From Rhytidiadelphus loreus (taxonomy: Eukaryota; Streptophyta; Bryopsida; Hypnales; Hylocomiaceae), in contig OX344764.1 of NCBI GenBank assembly GCA_947034895.1, positions 7,626,001 through 7,690,000 of the forward strand: a stretch of DNA of 64,000 nt. Direction: 5' to 3'. Positions 25,759 to 37,456 of the stretch are shown here, one piece after another; the first letter of the stretch is position 1; each line of letters begins with the position of its first letter. The notes beneath the pieces were generated by a model. The model ran no database searches. It was not told the origin of the DNA and was given only the letters and a program-made list of their open reading frames with translations. Both the position numbers and the translations under genes were made by a program.

Positions 25759-25996
25759 CACTAGTAGAAAGCCTTGTTTAATTGGATGTTCCTGCGTCAA
25801 AGTTGACGGATTTTCTTAAGCATCCAATGTAACATCATCATGTGTTTATGTCAACAATGACATTCAATGTAGCTTAAAGATGTTACATTGGATGTCATTG
25901 TTGACATAAACACATGAAGATGTCACATTGGATGCTTAAGAAAATCCGTCAACTTTGACGCAAGAACATGCAATTAAACAAGACTTTCTTCTAGTG
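25759..25996. mobile_element. Hairpin CACTA-type MITE
   Basis: A 238-bp element beginning CACTAGTAGAAAG and ending with the inverted complement CTTTCTTCTAGTG, flanked by AAA on both sides (25756-25758 and 25997-25999), consistent with the 3-bp duplication of CACTA transposons. Almost the whole element is one inverted repeat with arms of about 115 bp and few mismatches, sharing GTCAAAGTTGACGGATTTTC and TTAAGCATCCAATGT. A transcript would fold into a long hairpin. There is no coding capacity. Confidence 0.88.
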
Positions 25997-27395
25997 AAAT
26001 GTGACTAAACGCACATGATTGAGGTTCTATATAGGTTGTGAATCCATTGTTTTTAACTAACAATAGTAGATATTGGTAATAGTATTAAGTTAATTTTGTT
26101 TGATAAGGGTAGGATGATTGCAGAAAACTCTTGTCCTTTTTTACTTTTAGCCCCCTTTATCTCAAATGGGGATAATTATCTTCACTTTTTAAAAATTATT
26201 CTACTATTTTTAAACAACCCAAATTAAATGTCTATTTTTTTCATTTGGAAGGTTTTAGTACTATTTTCAACCCCAAAATGTGAATTTGAAAGGAAAAATT
26301 TGTGAACATGATCTTCTATTTAAGCTACACAAGCCCATGAAGAGGTTTTCTAAAAATAGTAAAGACACCTTTACATATTTACATGTGTTCAAGGTACACT
26401 ATATTTGTGCAAGTGCAAAGAACATAATTTTTTTCCTCAAAGATGCAAATGGTTAAGGTTTTTTCTAACCATTTTTGACCATATTGATCTAATTCCGGAA
26501 AAGTTCAATCTGAAGAGTATATCAAACTGCATTTTGACGCTTGAAGTTCAAACCTATGATAAAAAAAAATAAAGCTCCTATTCACTCCAAACCCATTTTG
26601 GGCTCCATGGAGTTTAGGAGCTAAATGTAGGCCAATAACATAACAATTCTTGGTCGTTTCACATTGGTTTTTCAGTCAGATGCAGCGGGATTTACTGGCA
26701 AAAGATATTTGCAAAAGCAGAGGCGTTCTATTGAATTTTTCAGAATTTCTGTGGACAATAGTTCAATAAATAAAAAATTGAAAGGAGGCTAACAACAGGG
26801 CTCAAGACCATAATAAGGATACTTATCATAAAGCCCAGTCTTTGTGCCTTTTCACCTGCTTGACAATGCTACCTTAGCAGTTTGACGACTATAAGGGCAT
26901 TCTTGTTTCGACTGTTATCGAGTTCCAACACTATTGGGCAGAAGTTTTCCATTACCTTACCCAAACTGATGATTACGTGCTTTCAAGCACATTAATGCCA
27001 GTTCTTTTCGCAACCGAGTCGGATAGAATTCGCATTACGTTTTTACATTGAAACTTCACGTTATCCCAGCACCAGAATTTTCAAAGGGTAACGCACAGGT
27101 GCAGCTTTCACAAGAGCTTCAGTTTCCACCAGAAACGTTCACATTGTTCTGCACTGAAGATCAAACACCACATCCAAATATCAACACAACTCCCCATGCA
27201 AACAAGCAACGAATATCGCGAGGTCATCAACACGAAACCAGAAGTTCGCATTGAAAATGGCGTCACGTGCCGGTGGTAAGTACTAGATACGCTCGAGGAA
27301 GTACGATTGGGGTTGAAATGCTGCGCGAAAAAAATAGGGATGAACTCAAAGTCCGTTACCCATAGCTGATTTCGATTTTCCAGGGTTGGAAAGGA
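25997..27395. other. Intergenic DNA downstream of SECA2
   Basis: AT-rich to about 26.8 kb, then closer to genic composition toward the SECA2 stop codon, so the last few hundred bases are probably its 3' untranslated region. A small inverted word pair (GCTCCTA..TAGGAGC) lies near 26574-26622. No gene was recognised. Confidence 0.4.
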
Positions 27396-30300
27396 TCAGG
27401 CAAAATCGGTATTCTCTGGTCGGTCTCCAAGAATCCAAGGCTGCAACAACGACTCCACAGTAAGACGGCGAGCAGCACTGAGCATGGCAATAAAAAAGCG
27501 GCAGCCATCAATCTTGTACTCCTCAAGCGGATTCATGTGGCCAAAGCAGCGAACGTTGACAGCAGCCCGGAGCCGATTCATGTTCACAAGGTGGTCTCGC
27601 CAATAGCGATCAAGAGCATTGAGTGCCACAGCTCTCTCTACTTGCTCAATCTGGTAGTGAGGCACCAAGGTTCCCTTAAGTTTTTCCTCAAACATGCCAA
27701 TGATTAAATCACCCAGGTATTTCCGCAGCAACTGTGCTTCACGGTCATATTTCCCCCTTGCAGCTGCTGGATCTGAAATGATGTCCATCCACCGTTTAAT
27801 TGAACCCGCTTTAAACCGAAGGTTCCTGTGTCCTTCAACAGGCATGGGCAGGCCTGGTAACCTGAGAAAATCCGAATCTACCTTTTCACACAGCCTTAGT
27901 CCCTCCACCAACATAGCTGGTGTAACACCAGTCAACACATCCGACGTTGGGGTTTGTCCGTCAAAGCCTTTTTGTGGAGAAGTTTTGTTACAAAATTCGT
28001 GAAACTCTTCCAGTACATTATCAAGTTTCCAGGAGCTCGGTGGCTTTGACGGGTGCACATTTGAGAGGACGATTTCATCCGCCACTGCTTGCATGTACTG
28101 CAACAAGCGCTGGTGATTGCTATCAGGATCATCGAGCAACAAGGACTGCCGAAGAGTGTAAACGTGGTTACGTTGAACCTCCAGCACCTCATCGAACTCA
28201 ACAAGACTCTTTCGGATACCAAAGTAGTACCGCTCAGCGGCCGTCTGCAGAGATAAAAGCTGCTTGGTCAAAGAGCCGTACTCGAGAGGAACATTCTCCT
28301 CCAAACCCAGTCGAAGGACAATACTGTTCGCCCATTCCGTGTTAAATTTCCGGAACATCTCGTCTTCTAAACTGATCATAAACCGAGTTGATCCAGGGTC
28401 ACCTTGACGAGCTGCTCGCCCTCGAAGCTGGTTGTCAATACGCCGGGACTCATGCAGTGCCGTTCCAATAACATGGAGACCTCCCAAACGCTTGACCTCT
28501 GCGCCTTCATTACGGCAGTGAACCTCGCATTCCCGCAACGTCGAAAGATAAGCCAAAGCAATCGTTGGTCCCAGTGTTATAATCTCAGCGCCCTTTCCCG
28601 TTGCCATCTCTATGAGATCCTCCTCCTTCTCAGTCTTGGCGAGCTCAAAGGCAGCTGCAGCCGTTTCCTTTGCCTGGCGATAGTTTGATACTTTCCCATT
28701 CATCCCCAAAGCGTACTTCGCAGCAAGGCTGGCCCTCGCTAGCTTCGCCTGTGTAATGGGACCGACCTTGATCTTGGACAGCGCCAGTTGCGACAAAGGT
28801 GCCCCATCTGTGTCAACGTTCGGTGCATCGGTTGTGAGAAAACCTAAAAGCCTCTCCTCCACAATCTCTTTCGCTAACATTTCGGGATTCCCACCTAAAA
28901 TGATGTCAGTCCCTCGCCCTGCCATGTTCGTTGCTATGGTGATGGCGTTCCTGCGGCCAGCCTGTGCAACGATCTCAGCTTCACGGGCGGCATACTTTGG
29001 ACGGGCGTTGAGGATGTTATGTGGGATGCCCCATTCTTGGAGAAGATCTGAAAGATGCTCAGATTGCTCCACGCTCGTGGTTCCCACCAACACGGGACGT
29101 CCCTGGGAATACATCAAAGCAACCTCCTCGCGCACTCGGTCCCATTTGCCACGAGTGGTTGGAAAGAGCTGCAGGGGAAGGTCTTGCCGGATGTTGGGGA
29201 GATTGGTCGGCACTTCAACAACAGGCATCTTGAACATCTTCAAAAATTCGGCTTCCTCAGTTTTCGCAGTGCCGGTCATACCAGAAAGCTTCGGGTAAAG
29301 CTTGAAGAAGGACTGGTACGTGATTTGCGCCACGGTCATGGAATCTGCTTGAATGTTCAGACCCTCCTTTGCCTCCACTGCCTGGTGAATCCCCTCCGAC
29401 CAACGCCGATTCTCCACCACACGTCCCGTGAACTCATCCACGATCTGAATTTGCCCATCCTTAACAATGTAGTGTACATCTCGGATGTGAAACTCCTTCG
29501 CCTTGAGCGCTGTGATCACGAACCGAGCCCAGGGATCCTTGTCGTCCCAGAGATCGTGAGTATCAAGAGCAAGCTCGGCAGCGGCCACGCCTTCCTCTGT
29601 CAAGTCCACATTCTTCTCCTTAATGTTGACTTTGTAATGGAAATCGGAGATGAGAAGCGAAGCCACCTCGGCAGCCGCCGGATATCGCCCCGCATCCTTG
29701 CTGGACTGGGTGCTGATGAGCAACGGGTTGCGACCCTCGTCAATCAAGACAGAATCAACCTCGTCCACAATGGCGAAGTTGAACGGTTTGGGCCACCGCA
29801 TGACGAGATCCTCCTCCTTGTCACTAATGTTGTCACGAAGGTAGTCAAAGCCAAGCTCTGAGTTGTTGGAGTATGTGACGTCACAAGCATAAGCTGCCCT
29901 CCTCTCAGCAGGCTGGAGACCTGATTGTATCAAGCCTACAGAAAGTCCCAGGAAACGATGGATTTGGCCCATCCATTCTCCATCCCGCTGCGCCAAATAG
30001 TCATTTACTGTCACTACGTGTACGCCTTCCCCTGTCAAAGCGTTCAAGTACGCTGCTAACGGCGACACCAGGGTTTTCCCTTCTCCAGTTCGCATCTCAG
30101 CTATGGCGCCATTGTGAAGCACTGCTCCTCCTATTATCTAAAACGTGAAACAAAAGTTAGTCCCCAAGGATTCATGGTTTCAAAACGACTAAATCGCTTG
30201 ATCATATTGTGAAATAATAGAACTCAGATGAAGCCAAATCTTAAATCGCCAGATTTATCAGAAAATATCGCACTTGTTATTCAAATCATGAATAAAATTG

Positions 30301-31278
30301 AAAAAATTGAAATGCCCATATGCCCTACTCAAATCTGCTTAGAAAAACATTAAGCCCAATTTCGAACCCTAGCTCCTAAAGGGTTAATCACAAAATCCTA
30401 AACCCCAACCGCGGGTCAGAAATTAATCTTAAGATGATGACTGAGTAACAAAGAAGAGAGCGGCTTTTACAGCCAAAAGAGAGCAAGAACATTTGTAAAA
30501 TATTGGATTCTACTGTCCAATAAGATCACTAAATTGGTCAAATTACAGTATTTGGTGCTACCTGAACATCGAAGTGTCGCATTCCAAGCGTGCGTCTGGC
30601 TGCTTCCCGGACCACCGCAAATGCTTCGACCTGGATGTCGTCCAGTGTCTCACCTGAAAGTATGGCGATATTCGTTACAATGGCATCTTTCAAAGCGCCA
30701 AAATTGTATCATTTTGAGCTTAGGACTGATGTAGGCCTACCTCAGAGATATACAATTTGATGTTGACTAAATAGCAACAGACAACGAAGGTATAAGCATT
30801 TGCTGGAAATAAGACTTTATTGTCCACCCCAAATCTTGGAGGCGACGAGCTCACCTTTCTTAAGACGCTCCTGGAACTCGGTGGTCCTTTCCCGCAGCTG
30901 AATATCGGATAAGCTCCGCATGTGATTTTCCAAGCTACTGACTGCATTGACGAGCTTGTCATAGTCGCGAACTACCCAGTGATTCAGCTTCACGACCTTC
31001 TGCAACGTGTGGTTCGTATTTTGCACGGCTGTACGAAACTTCTCCCAAGCGGAAGGATGATTCTCCCTACTGGTCTCCACAGCGAGCGCATTCCGAACCA
31101 CGCCACTCCTCCGTCTCTGCAAATTATCTACCCTCTTTTGCTTCACCACCACCAATCTTCTGAACCCTAATTCACCTGTTCCAAAAGGAGAAGTCCGGAA
31201 TCCAGTCCCCAAGGTCACATAGGGCGATGGGCTGACCCTATCGACGCCGAGCAGGCGCAGGGTCTGCAAACCTGCCAT
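27396..31278 (-). CDS. SECA2: Protein translocase SecA, plastid SECA2 type
   Basis: The ATPase motor of the second plastid Sec system, which inserts proteins into the inner envelope. The protein is 1085 residues from three exons: 31278-30855, 30653-30562 and 30137-27396. The ATG at 31278 (cccATGGca) is the first in frame; the N-terminal 75 or so residues are Arg/Ser-rich, like a transit peptide. Seen in order: Walker A RTGEGKT (188-194), Walker B-like [13 protein letters not shown] (about 295), the SecA signature [24 protein letters not shown] and the C-terminal arm ending near [37 protein letters not shown] and [11 protein letters not shown] match SECA2 rather than SECA1. The helicase motif VI reads RGRAARQGD (744-752) where RGRAGRQGD is usual. 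Exon 3 has no intron over 2.7 kb. The SECA2 call rests on remembered family sequences. Confidence 0.93.
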
Positions 31279-32380
31279 GGGCGTCCCCAAACCCTAAATC
31301 TTCAGTCACCCCACGCACATGCCCTGGGATTTGGCGGGTTCTGCTGGCGAACTCAGCCTGACGCCCCGCCAGCGCCAACCCGTTTCAACTTTCAAGCCTC
31401 CGCAGCAGCGTTCACAGAACTGGCTAATTTGCGCCAGAAATCTACCATTTCAATCTGTTTGCGAAAAGTACATTGGAGAAATGAAGTCCTGCAGAAGATT
31501 TTGAGCAGAAATGTACATAAGCAGGGACATCCGCGAGCCAGTTCACGAATTCATCCACGTGCGAGGGAGCAAGAAGTTTCCGAATTTTTTTTCATTCGTT
31601 CGCCGGTGTACACCCTGCACCGTTGATGTGGGAGCCGGGCGGCACAATCCTAGGGTTATCGTTCGCCAGTGGTAGGGTTTGGGGAGCTGTGCTTGGGGGG
31701 GGGATTAGCATTTCCTCTCTCCTAAATTTGCATTAGTGTAGCAGACCTGCAGTCCTGCACTTAGTCACTTACTGATTGTGTTAGTGTGTTACTGCCTTAC
31801 TGGCGCGTGGCAGACTCTGCCAGTGACGCCGCCGCTGCGAAACTGTGGATTTTCCGAATCATGTTACGATTCTTCTTCTTTTGAAAAACGAATTCCGTGA
31901 TTTTCCTCGTTCAGTCGTTCCTGAATCCTGAAGTCCCTGGCTGGCTGGCTCCCTGCTTTGAATTGGGGTTTTGGGAGTAGCACCGCCGCCAAGGCGCCAA
32001 TCCGCCACTGCGCCACTTCCTTGCTGCTGTGGAATATTGAAATCAGTGTGAAACTCTGAATCGCCTTGACTCATGAATTCACTGCAACTCGGAAATGGAG
32101 GCGCCAATGGAACGTTTGTTTTCTGCAACCGAGAATTTAATCGGTGCTCCCTTCGCTTCTCATTGTGCTTTACGCATTGTCTGCCTGTCTTGCTCGATCA
32201 TCGTCTCTATGTGCTTAGTGCTTACTGCTTAGTGCTTACATTGATCTTCTTGCGCTCCACGAAGCTATGCGTGTGTTTTCTTAAGTATTGCATTTTTTTC
32301 TGCTGACGTGTGTGCTTGTTCCTTTGTACTGTTGGCTTTGTATTGTTCCCTTGAGGTGTTGGGGGTGCAGGTTTCCTGTA
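31279..32380. other. SECA2 upstream region and leader of the hAT relic
   Basis: Lies between the SECA2 start (minus) and the hAT start (plus), which diverge. It should hold the SECA2 promoter and, further right, the unresolved 5' end of the transposon. No conserved gene and no clear hAT terminal repeat was found. Confidence 0.4.
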
Positions 32381-35300
32381 ATGGCGCCGCGATTGAAACT
32401 CCCTGAGAACTTCCGGGTCCGTACATTCGGCTCCAGCCGCAACACGAGTGGTCTGGGGAAGTATTTGATCACCAACGGCGATCCTATTCCTCCTGACTGT
32501 TTTGAGATCACTCATGTGTCGGAGACGCGTTTGTCGCAGCTTCCTACACATCCTGTGTCTTGCGATGGTCTGACTTCTGATGTCACTGTGATTTCTCCAG
32601 TTACCAATCCTGTTCAACCTGTGAGTGATGCTGAACATGCACCGAGAAAGCAGACGAAAATGCGGGAGGTGTCCGGGCGGAAGAAGACGAAGATTGCCCC
32701 GACGACTGTGACTCGTCGATGGCAAGAAGTGTGGGCATGTAAATTTGTCTGGGCGGAGGGTGAGTTCAATCCTAAAGGAGACGTCGTTGGCATTTTGTGT
32801 CGTAGCTGCACTTCGATAACGGGGCGACGCAAGATCCTCGTTCCGAAAGCTGACAATTTGGAGAAACATGAGGGTAAACGCACCTGTCGCGAGGATGGCG
32901 TTCCCCTGGCTCATCTAAAGAAAGGTGACATTTTCACCAAGCACGACTACAAGCACTTGCAGTTGGTGAAACTGTGGGCTGGACGAAGGCAGACGGCAAG
33001 TGTGGCTGACCAATTGCTTGGAGGCTTGGACGGTGAGTTCAAGCGGAAGCAGGTTCAATTCTCAACCCTTTTTCACGTTCTCAATTACGGTCGTCCAATG
33101 TGCGATTACGAGCGTCATCAGCACTTGCTGAAGCAACTCAAGGTAAGAAATCTCCCCAAAAAACATTGGTCGGAGACGACGGGCTAGGAGATGAGCGAAC
33201 ATCTCCATGGTTCTGTCTTGGCGGCACTGAAGTGTGTTGTGCAATCTGCCTCCGTCATTTCCGTAAGTGTCGATGAGGTCACGGCAATTGACAATACGTC
33301 CTAGCTAGGGGTCCATGTTTATGCCATGGACCAGTGGGAGAGAATACCACATCTCTTACTCTTGTCCTGTGTTTCGGAGAGTGGTACTGCAACTCACTTG
33401 ACTGAGTTGATCATGCATGCTTTGATGAGGGAGGGAGGGCTGACGCGTGAGGAAATTGCAAGAAAATTGGTTTGCTTTGGTGCCGATGGTGTTAATACAT
33501 TTCAGGGTTCCAGGACCGGAGTCACAGCCCAGATTCGGAAGAAGTGGTCTCCGTTTCTCATTGGTGCCAGTTGTGTGAGTCATCGGTTGAATCTCGTGGT
33601 TGAGACCATGTCGAAATTCCCTTTGGTGTCCAGGCTTGAAGGTCTCTTCCAGACCGTGTATGCGTACTTCTGCCGAAGCAATAAGCGTCACGCTGAATTG
33701 CAGAGGCTTGCTGATCTCATGGAAACTAAGGGTAATAAAATGGTGCGCAATGTGGAAACAAGATGGATTTCCATGCGCAGTCCAGCGACAAGAATTTTGT
33801 CGGAGTATCGCACATTACTTGTGAAGATGGGTGTGGACATGACGGGCGGATCTAGTTCGAAATCTCAGCCCGGGGCTGCAGATAACTTCGATCTCTTGGC
33901 TGATATTGAAGTCTTGCTTTCCTTGGCTCTCTTTGTGCCTCTTGTGAATGCCGTCCACTGCCTCATTAAATTGTCACAATCGCGTGATATATTCATTTGT
34001 GACTTCTTAAGTGCGGTCAAGTTGTGCTAGGATGAATTGGCGCGCATGTTTGTTGATGCTGCGACTGCATTCAGCAGAGCTGACTTCCCCCGTTACAACG
34101 AGTTGGTTTCGTTGTCCAGCCCGGACATTCCTTTGCAGTGGTCTCCGCTGCCTGGTGATAGTGGCATTTGCCACTTGGTGTTCAATTTCGAAATTACTCG
34201 TGTTTTTGCACGATGCCACGATAAACAAAGTGGTGAGCATCTTTTTGTGACGCAAGAAGAATTCAACCGGGTGCAAGACAATATCGAACAACAGTTTTCA
34301 GGTTATTTTTTGGATTTTCTTTGCCGTTTCCTTTAATGATGGTAGCTTAGTGTTACTTGCTTGTTTCAATTCAGTCACTTTGGTGCTAACATTTGGGTGA
34401 TGAATTGGCTACTTGTGTTTGACTGTGCAGGTTTTCACTTATGGCTGCTTCTGTTTGGCTTATGTTTCCCATTTCTTTGGGCTTACTATGAGGTTCTTCT
34501 TGTTTCTTGTGTCGTTGGTGCTTAGGCGGAGACGGAGGTATCGAACTGGTGCTTATTGCTTAGGCGGAGAGTGACGTATCCTTATGTTTGCCATTTTTTT
34601 GGTTTACTGTGGTTCTTTCTATTTGCTGGCTCGCTGGTGCTTAGGCGGAGGCTAAGGTATACTTATGTTTGCAATTTTTTTGGCTAAAGGTATACTTAAT
34701 GTTTTCTATTTTTTTGGCTAAAGGTTTACTTAATGTTTCCTATTTTTTTGGCTTAAGGTGTACTTAATGTTTCCCATTTTTTTGGCTTAAGGTGTACTTA
34801 ATGTTTCCCATTTCTTTGGCTTACTATATGGTGCTTTGACTGCTTTGTGTTTGCTCGCTTGCTGTTGCTGGTGACAATGTCGGAATTCTGTGGTCACTTA
34901 CTGGTGCTTAGGCGGAGACGTTGAACCGCTTCTTCACCTTCAATTCATTTGCATCTAATTCAGCACTTGGCATTGCCGTCCATTGCCGCATCTAATTCAT
35001 TTGCTTGTTGTTCTGCAGAAATTGCCTCGAATCTTATAGACGAACTGGACCGCAGGTTTCCTCAGCAAGAGCTTCTCGATGCTTTTGGCATCATTTACCC
35101 GTAGTATTGGATGCAGGATGGTGCCGATGCCAGTTTTGGACATCACTTGGCGGTATTGAAGGAATTCTACTGCAATTCAAAAGTGGTAAACAAAGGACAA
35201 CCTTTGTGTGACGGTGGGGTGCCATACACTTGTCCTGAGATGCTTTCAGCGTCTGCATTAGACAATCAGCAAGGGCTTTTTAAAGTGACCATGAAAGCAA

Positions 35301-35599
35301 ATGCAGGGGCTGCTTGTGGCCCGCCTTTCACGTTGAATCCGGTCATTGCATTATGGCGCAAACTTTCCCAATCACGGCATTTGAGTAAGCTTATTCCAGA
35401 GTACTTTAAGCTTGCAGAAATAGGTTGTTGCCTGGTTCTTGGATCAGTGGAGGATGAGAGGTGTTTTTCGACACTCAAGTTCTTGAAATCTTGCCAGAGA
35501 AATAGGCTAGGAAAACATCTGCCACTAGTTGTACGCATGTTTGGCCAGAAGTACTTTTCGCTGGAGAATTTTTCTTACAAGGAAGCCATCGAATCCTGA
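32381..35599 (+). pseudogene. hAT-family transposase (zinc-finger 862-like), four amber codons
   Basis: One reading frame runs from ATG 32381 to 34301, then over a GT..AG intron (34302-35018) into 35019-35599: 833 residues if read through. It has a BED-like zinc finger (CRSC and LEKHEGKRTC), an RNase H-like core (SVDEVTAIDN; FGADGVNTFQGSRTG; CVSHRLNL) and the C-terminal hAT dimerisation region GSVEDERCFSTLKFLKS. In-frame TAG codons occur at 33185, 33302, 34028 and 35102; there are no frameshifts. From family resemblance the first two stand for Trp and the last two probably for Gln, so every one is a single transition. I found no terminal inverted repeats, so element limits are unknown. It is almost certainly inactive. 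Confidence 0.85.
34650..34822 (+). repeat. Tandem repeat in the hAT intron, about 35-bp units
   Basis: Five units of GGCTAAAGGTATACTTAATG followed by a TTTCC and T-run segment, lying inside the single intron of the hAT gene. A separate word GGTGCTTAGGCGGAG recurs at about 34527, 34638 and 34905, with a partial copy near 34560, in the same intron. Confidence 0.75.
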
Positions 35600-36533
35600 A
35601 AAAGTGCAATCAAAGTCGGGTGGCAAGGGGATGCATAGCTGTGTATCCTCACCATATCTAAATTTGCCTTAGTTTTCATGAGATTAGGCGTGCCTTGCAA
35701 TTCAAGTTTGCCTTCACTGAAGACCTAGCGGATCTAGCTGCGGGAGACGGAAGCGGTGATTGAACGGGGACCTGGCGCTGGTGATTCTTTGGCGACATCA
35801 ACGTCGCTGTACTGCTGGGCGGAGTGGGCGCTGGCGTTGTGTCACGGTGACATGCGCTGCGCCGCCGAGAAGTTGGCGACATGCGCTGCGACTCCTGCGA
35901 GTATCCTTGGCTGCTTGGCTGCTTAGACTTGTTTTTTGTTTTTGTTTTTCCTAATGTGTCTTGTTTTGTGTTGTGTAGGACACTAACACTGCAATTGGGC
36001 AGTCTAGAGGGGTTCAATTCCCTTGTTAGTGACACAGGATTTCACATTTTCACTTTCAAAATGAAAGTATGTAACTGTTTTTTGGTAATGTAATATGATT
36101 GTTCATGAATGTGTTGCCTTGGGATGGAAATGAGACTATTTATCAATTTTTTTGGCAATGTTATGTGATTTTCTATGAATCTTTTGCCTTGCACAAAAAT
36201 TCGCTATTGTATGAAATTTTATCTTTCCAATTAGCAATTGCAAGCTCCAAATTTGCACCAAAAGTAGCTTAATGTTCGCACCAAATTTTTCAACATGTCG
36301 CAACTAGTATTCTACCTTGAAAAAAAAAATAATGCAAAAATCGACATTTCAAATTTCAATTTATCTTCCATGTTTTACCAGCGGAAATAGGGGTTGCGGA
36401 AATAGCTCCCTACGATGGCACGGGTATAGCTGTCAGTCGAAATTGCACAAGCAGGTTCCGGGTTCACTGCTCCACAGGGTTTGGTGGGAGGGGGCCAGGG
36501 TGCAAAATTGTTACTTTTGGAGTCTTGAGTCGC
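35600..36533. other. 3' flank of the hAT relic, no further gene seen
   Basis: Downstream of the transposase stop. It includes a GC-richer stretch (about 35730-35890), then AT-rich DNA. No gene and no confident transposon terminus was found. Confidence 0.4.
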
Positions 36534-36541
36534 ACTTAGAG

Positions 36542-36768
36542 GATCAGGGTGGATTGACCCCCTCGCTCGGCCTTACCAGTGGTGCATGTAAAAAAAAAGC
36601 CCCCTATTTTGGGCCGTTCTAGGGTGTACTCTCGACCTCTCTTAACTAATTTGGGGTCTCTGATCGCAAAAATGAATTAAAAATTTTGCAAAAAAATTCA
36701 TGTGCCGAAAATAAATAATTCCAGGGTGTGCCCGCAAGGCCGAACGAGGGGGTTAGTTCACCCTGGCC
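36542..36768 (-). mobile_element. hAT-type MITE, copy 2 (inverted)
   Basis: Inverted copy of the element at 15269-15494, with the same ends (GATC.GGGTGGATTGACCC and GGGTTAGTTCACCCTGGCC) and internal blocks such as GCCCCCTATTTTGGGC and AATTTGGGGTCTCTGATCGC. It is flanked by a perfect 8-bp repeat ACTTAGAG (36534-36541 and 36769-36776). Confidence 0.87.
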
Positions 36769-36776
36769 ACTTAGAG

Positions 36777-36970
36777 GGTTAGGGTGAATTGACTCTCTTG
36801 TTGTCCCGTCCAGGGGTTATTGTGAAAAAAAGCCCCCTAATTTTTGCTGTGATTTTTCTAATCTCTACACCTCTCTTAGCTAAGTAGGGGTCATTGATTG
36901 CAAATCAGAATTTGCAAATTTTCTTAGCTAAGTAGGGGCCATTGATTGCAAATGAGAATTTGCAAATTTT
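36777..36970 (+). mobile_element. Diverged, truncated relative of the MITE with a 47-bp tandem duplication
   Basis: Starts GGGTTAGGGTGAATTGACTC and contains AAAAAAAGCCCCCTAATTTT, resembling the adjacent MITE, but the other end is missing. A 47-bp unit with CTTAGCTAAGTAGGGG and ATTGATTGCAAAT is repeated twice at about 36872-36968. Confidence 0.6.
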
Positions 36971-37456
36971 ATCATCTGATTGCAAATACAAAATTTCACA
37001 GTGTTTTCCCCAAGTATTGACGAAGTCTGTGGTGATCGGATGATATTCAGTGTCAGGGATCTGGATGCATAACTCCGTCAATCTCTCGTTCCTTCACCCT
37101 GCAGGCCCACAACGCTTTCACGTTCCGAAGTGACGAATTGCCAAAATGGAAGCCTGCACAACATCGGTGTTTGTGAATTTCTATTCTCAGAGATTCTACT
37201 TCAGCTGAAAAATTATACCCCACAAATTTACTCAGCATGGTCTCTTAGATTGCTGGAACAAGGAACCTTTGATCTCTCAGAACTCTGTGACAATCAAAGC
37301 TTTCACTTCTTGTGAAGCATTGTGAGTTTCGGATTCGAGATCTCCTGCAAGTCCACGAGGGGAGACACCTGGGATGTCTTCTGAGGAATTATTTAGGGCT
37401 TTAGGGTTTGGGATTTAGGGTTTCGGACTGTAGATTTCGGTGAATGTGAATTCGAA

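Noticed and set aside
27694..29861. Long plus-strand open frames opposite SECA2
   Set aside because: They mirror the conserved SECA2 exon on the other strand and have no independent motifs.
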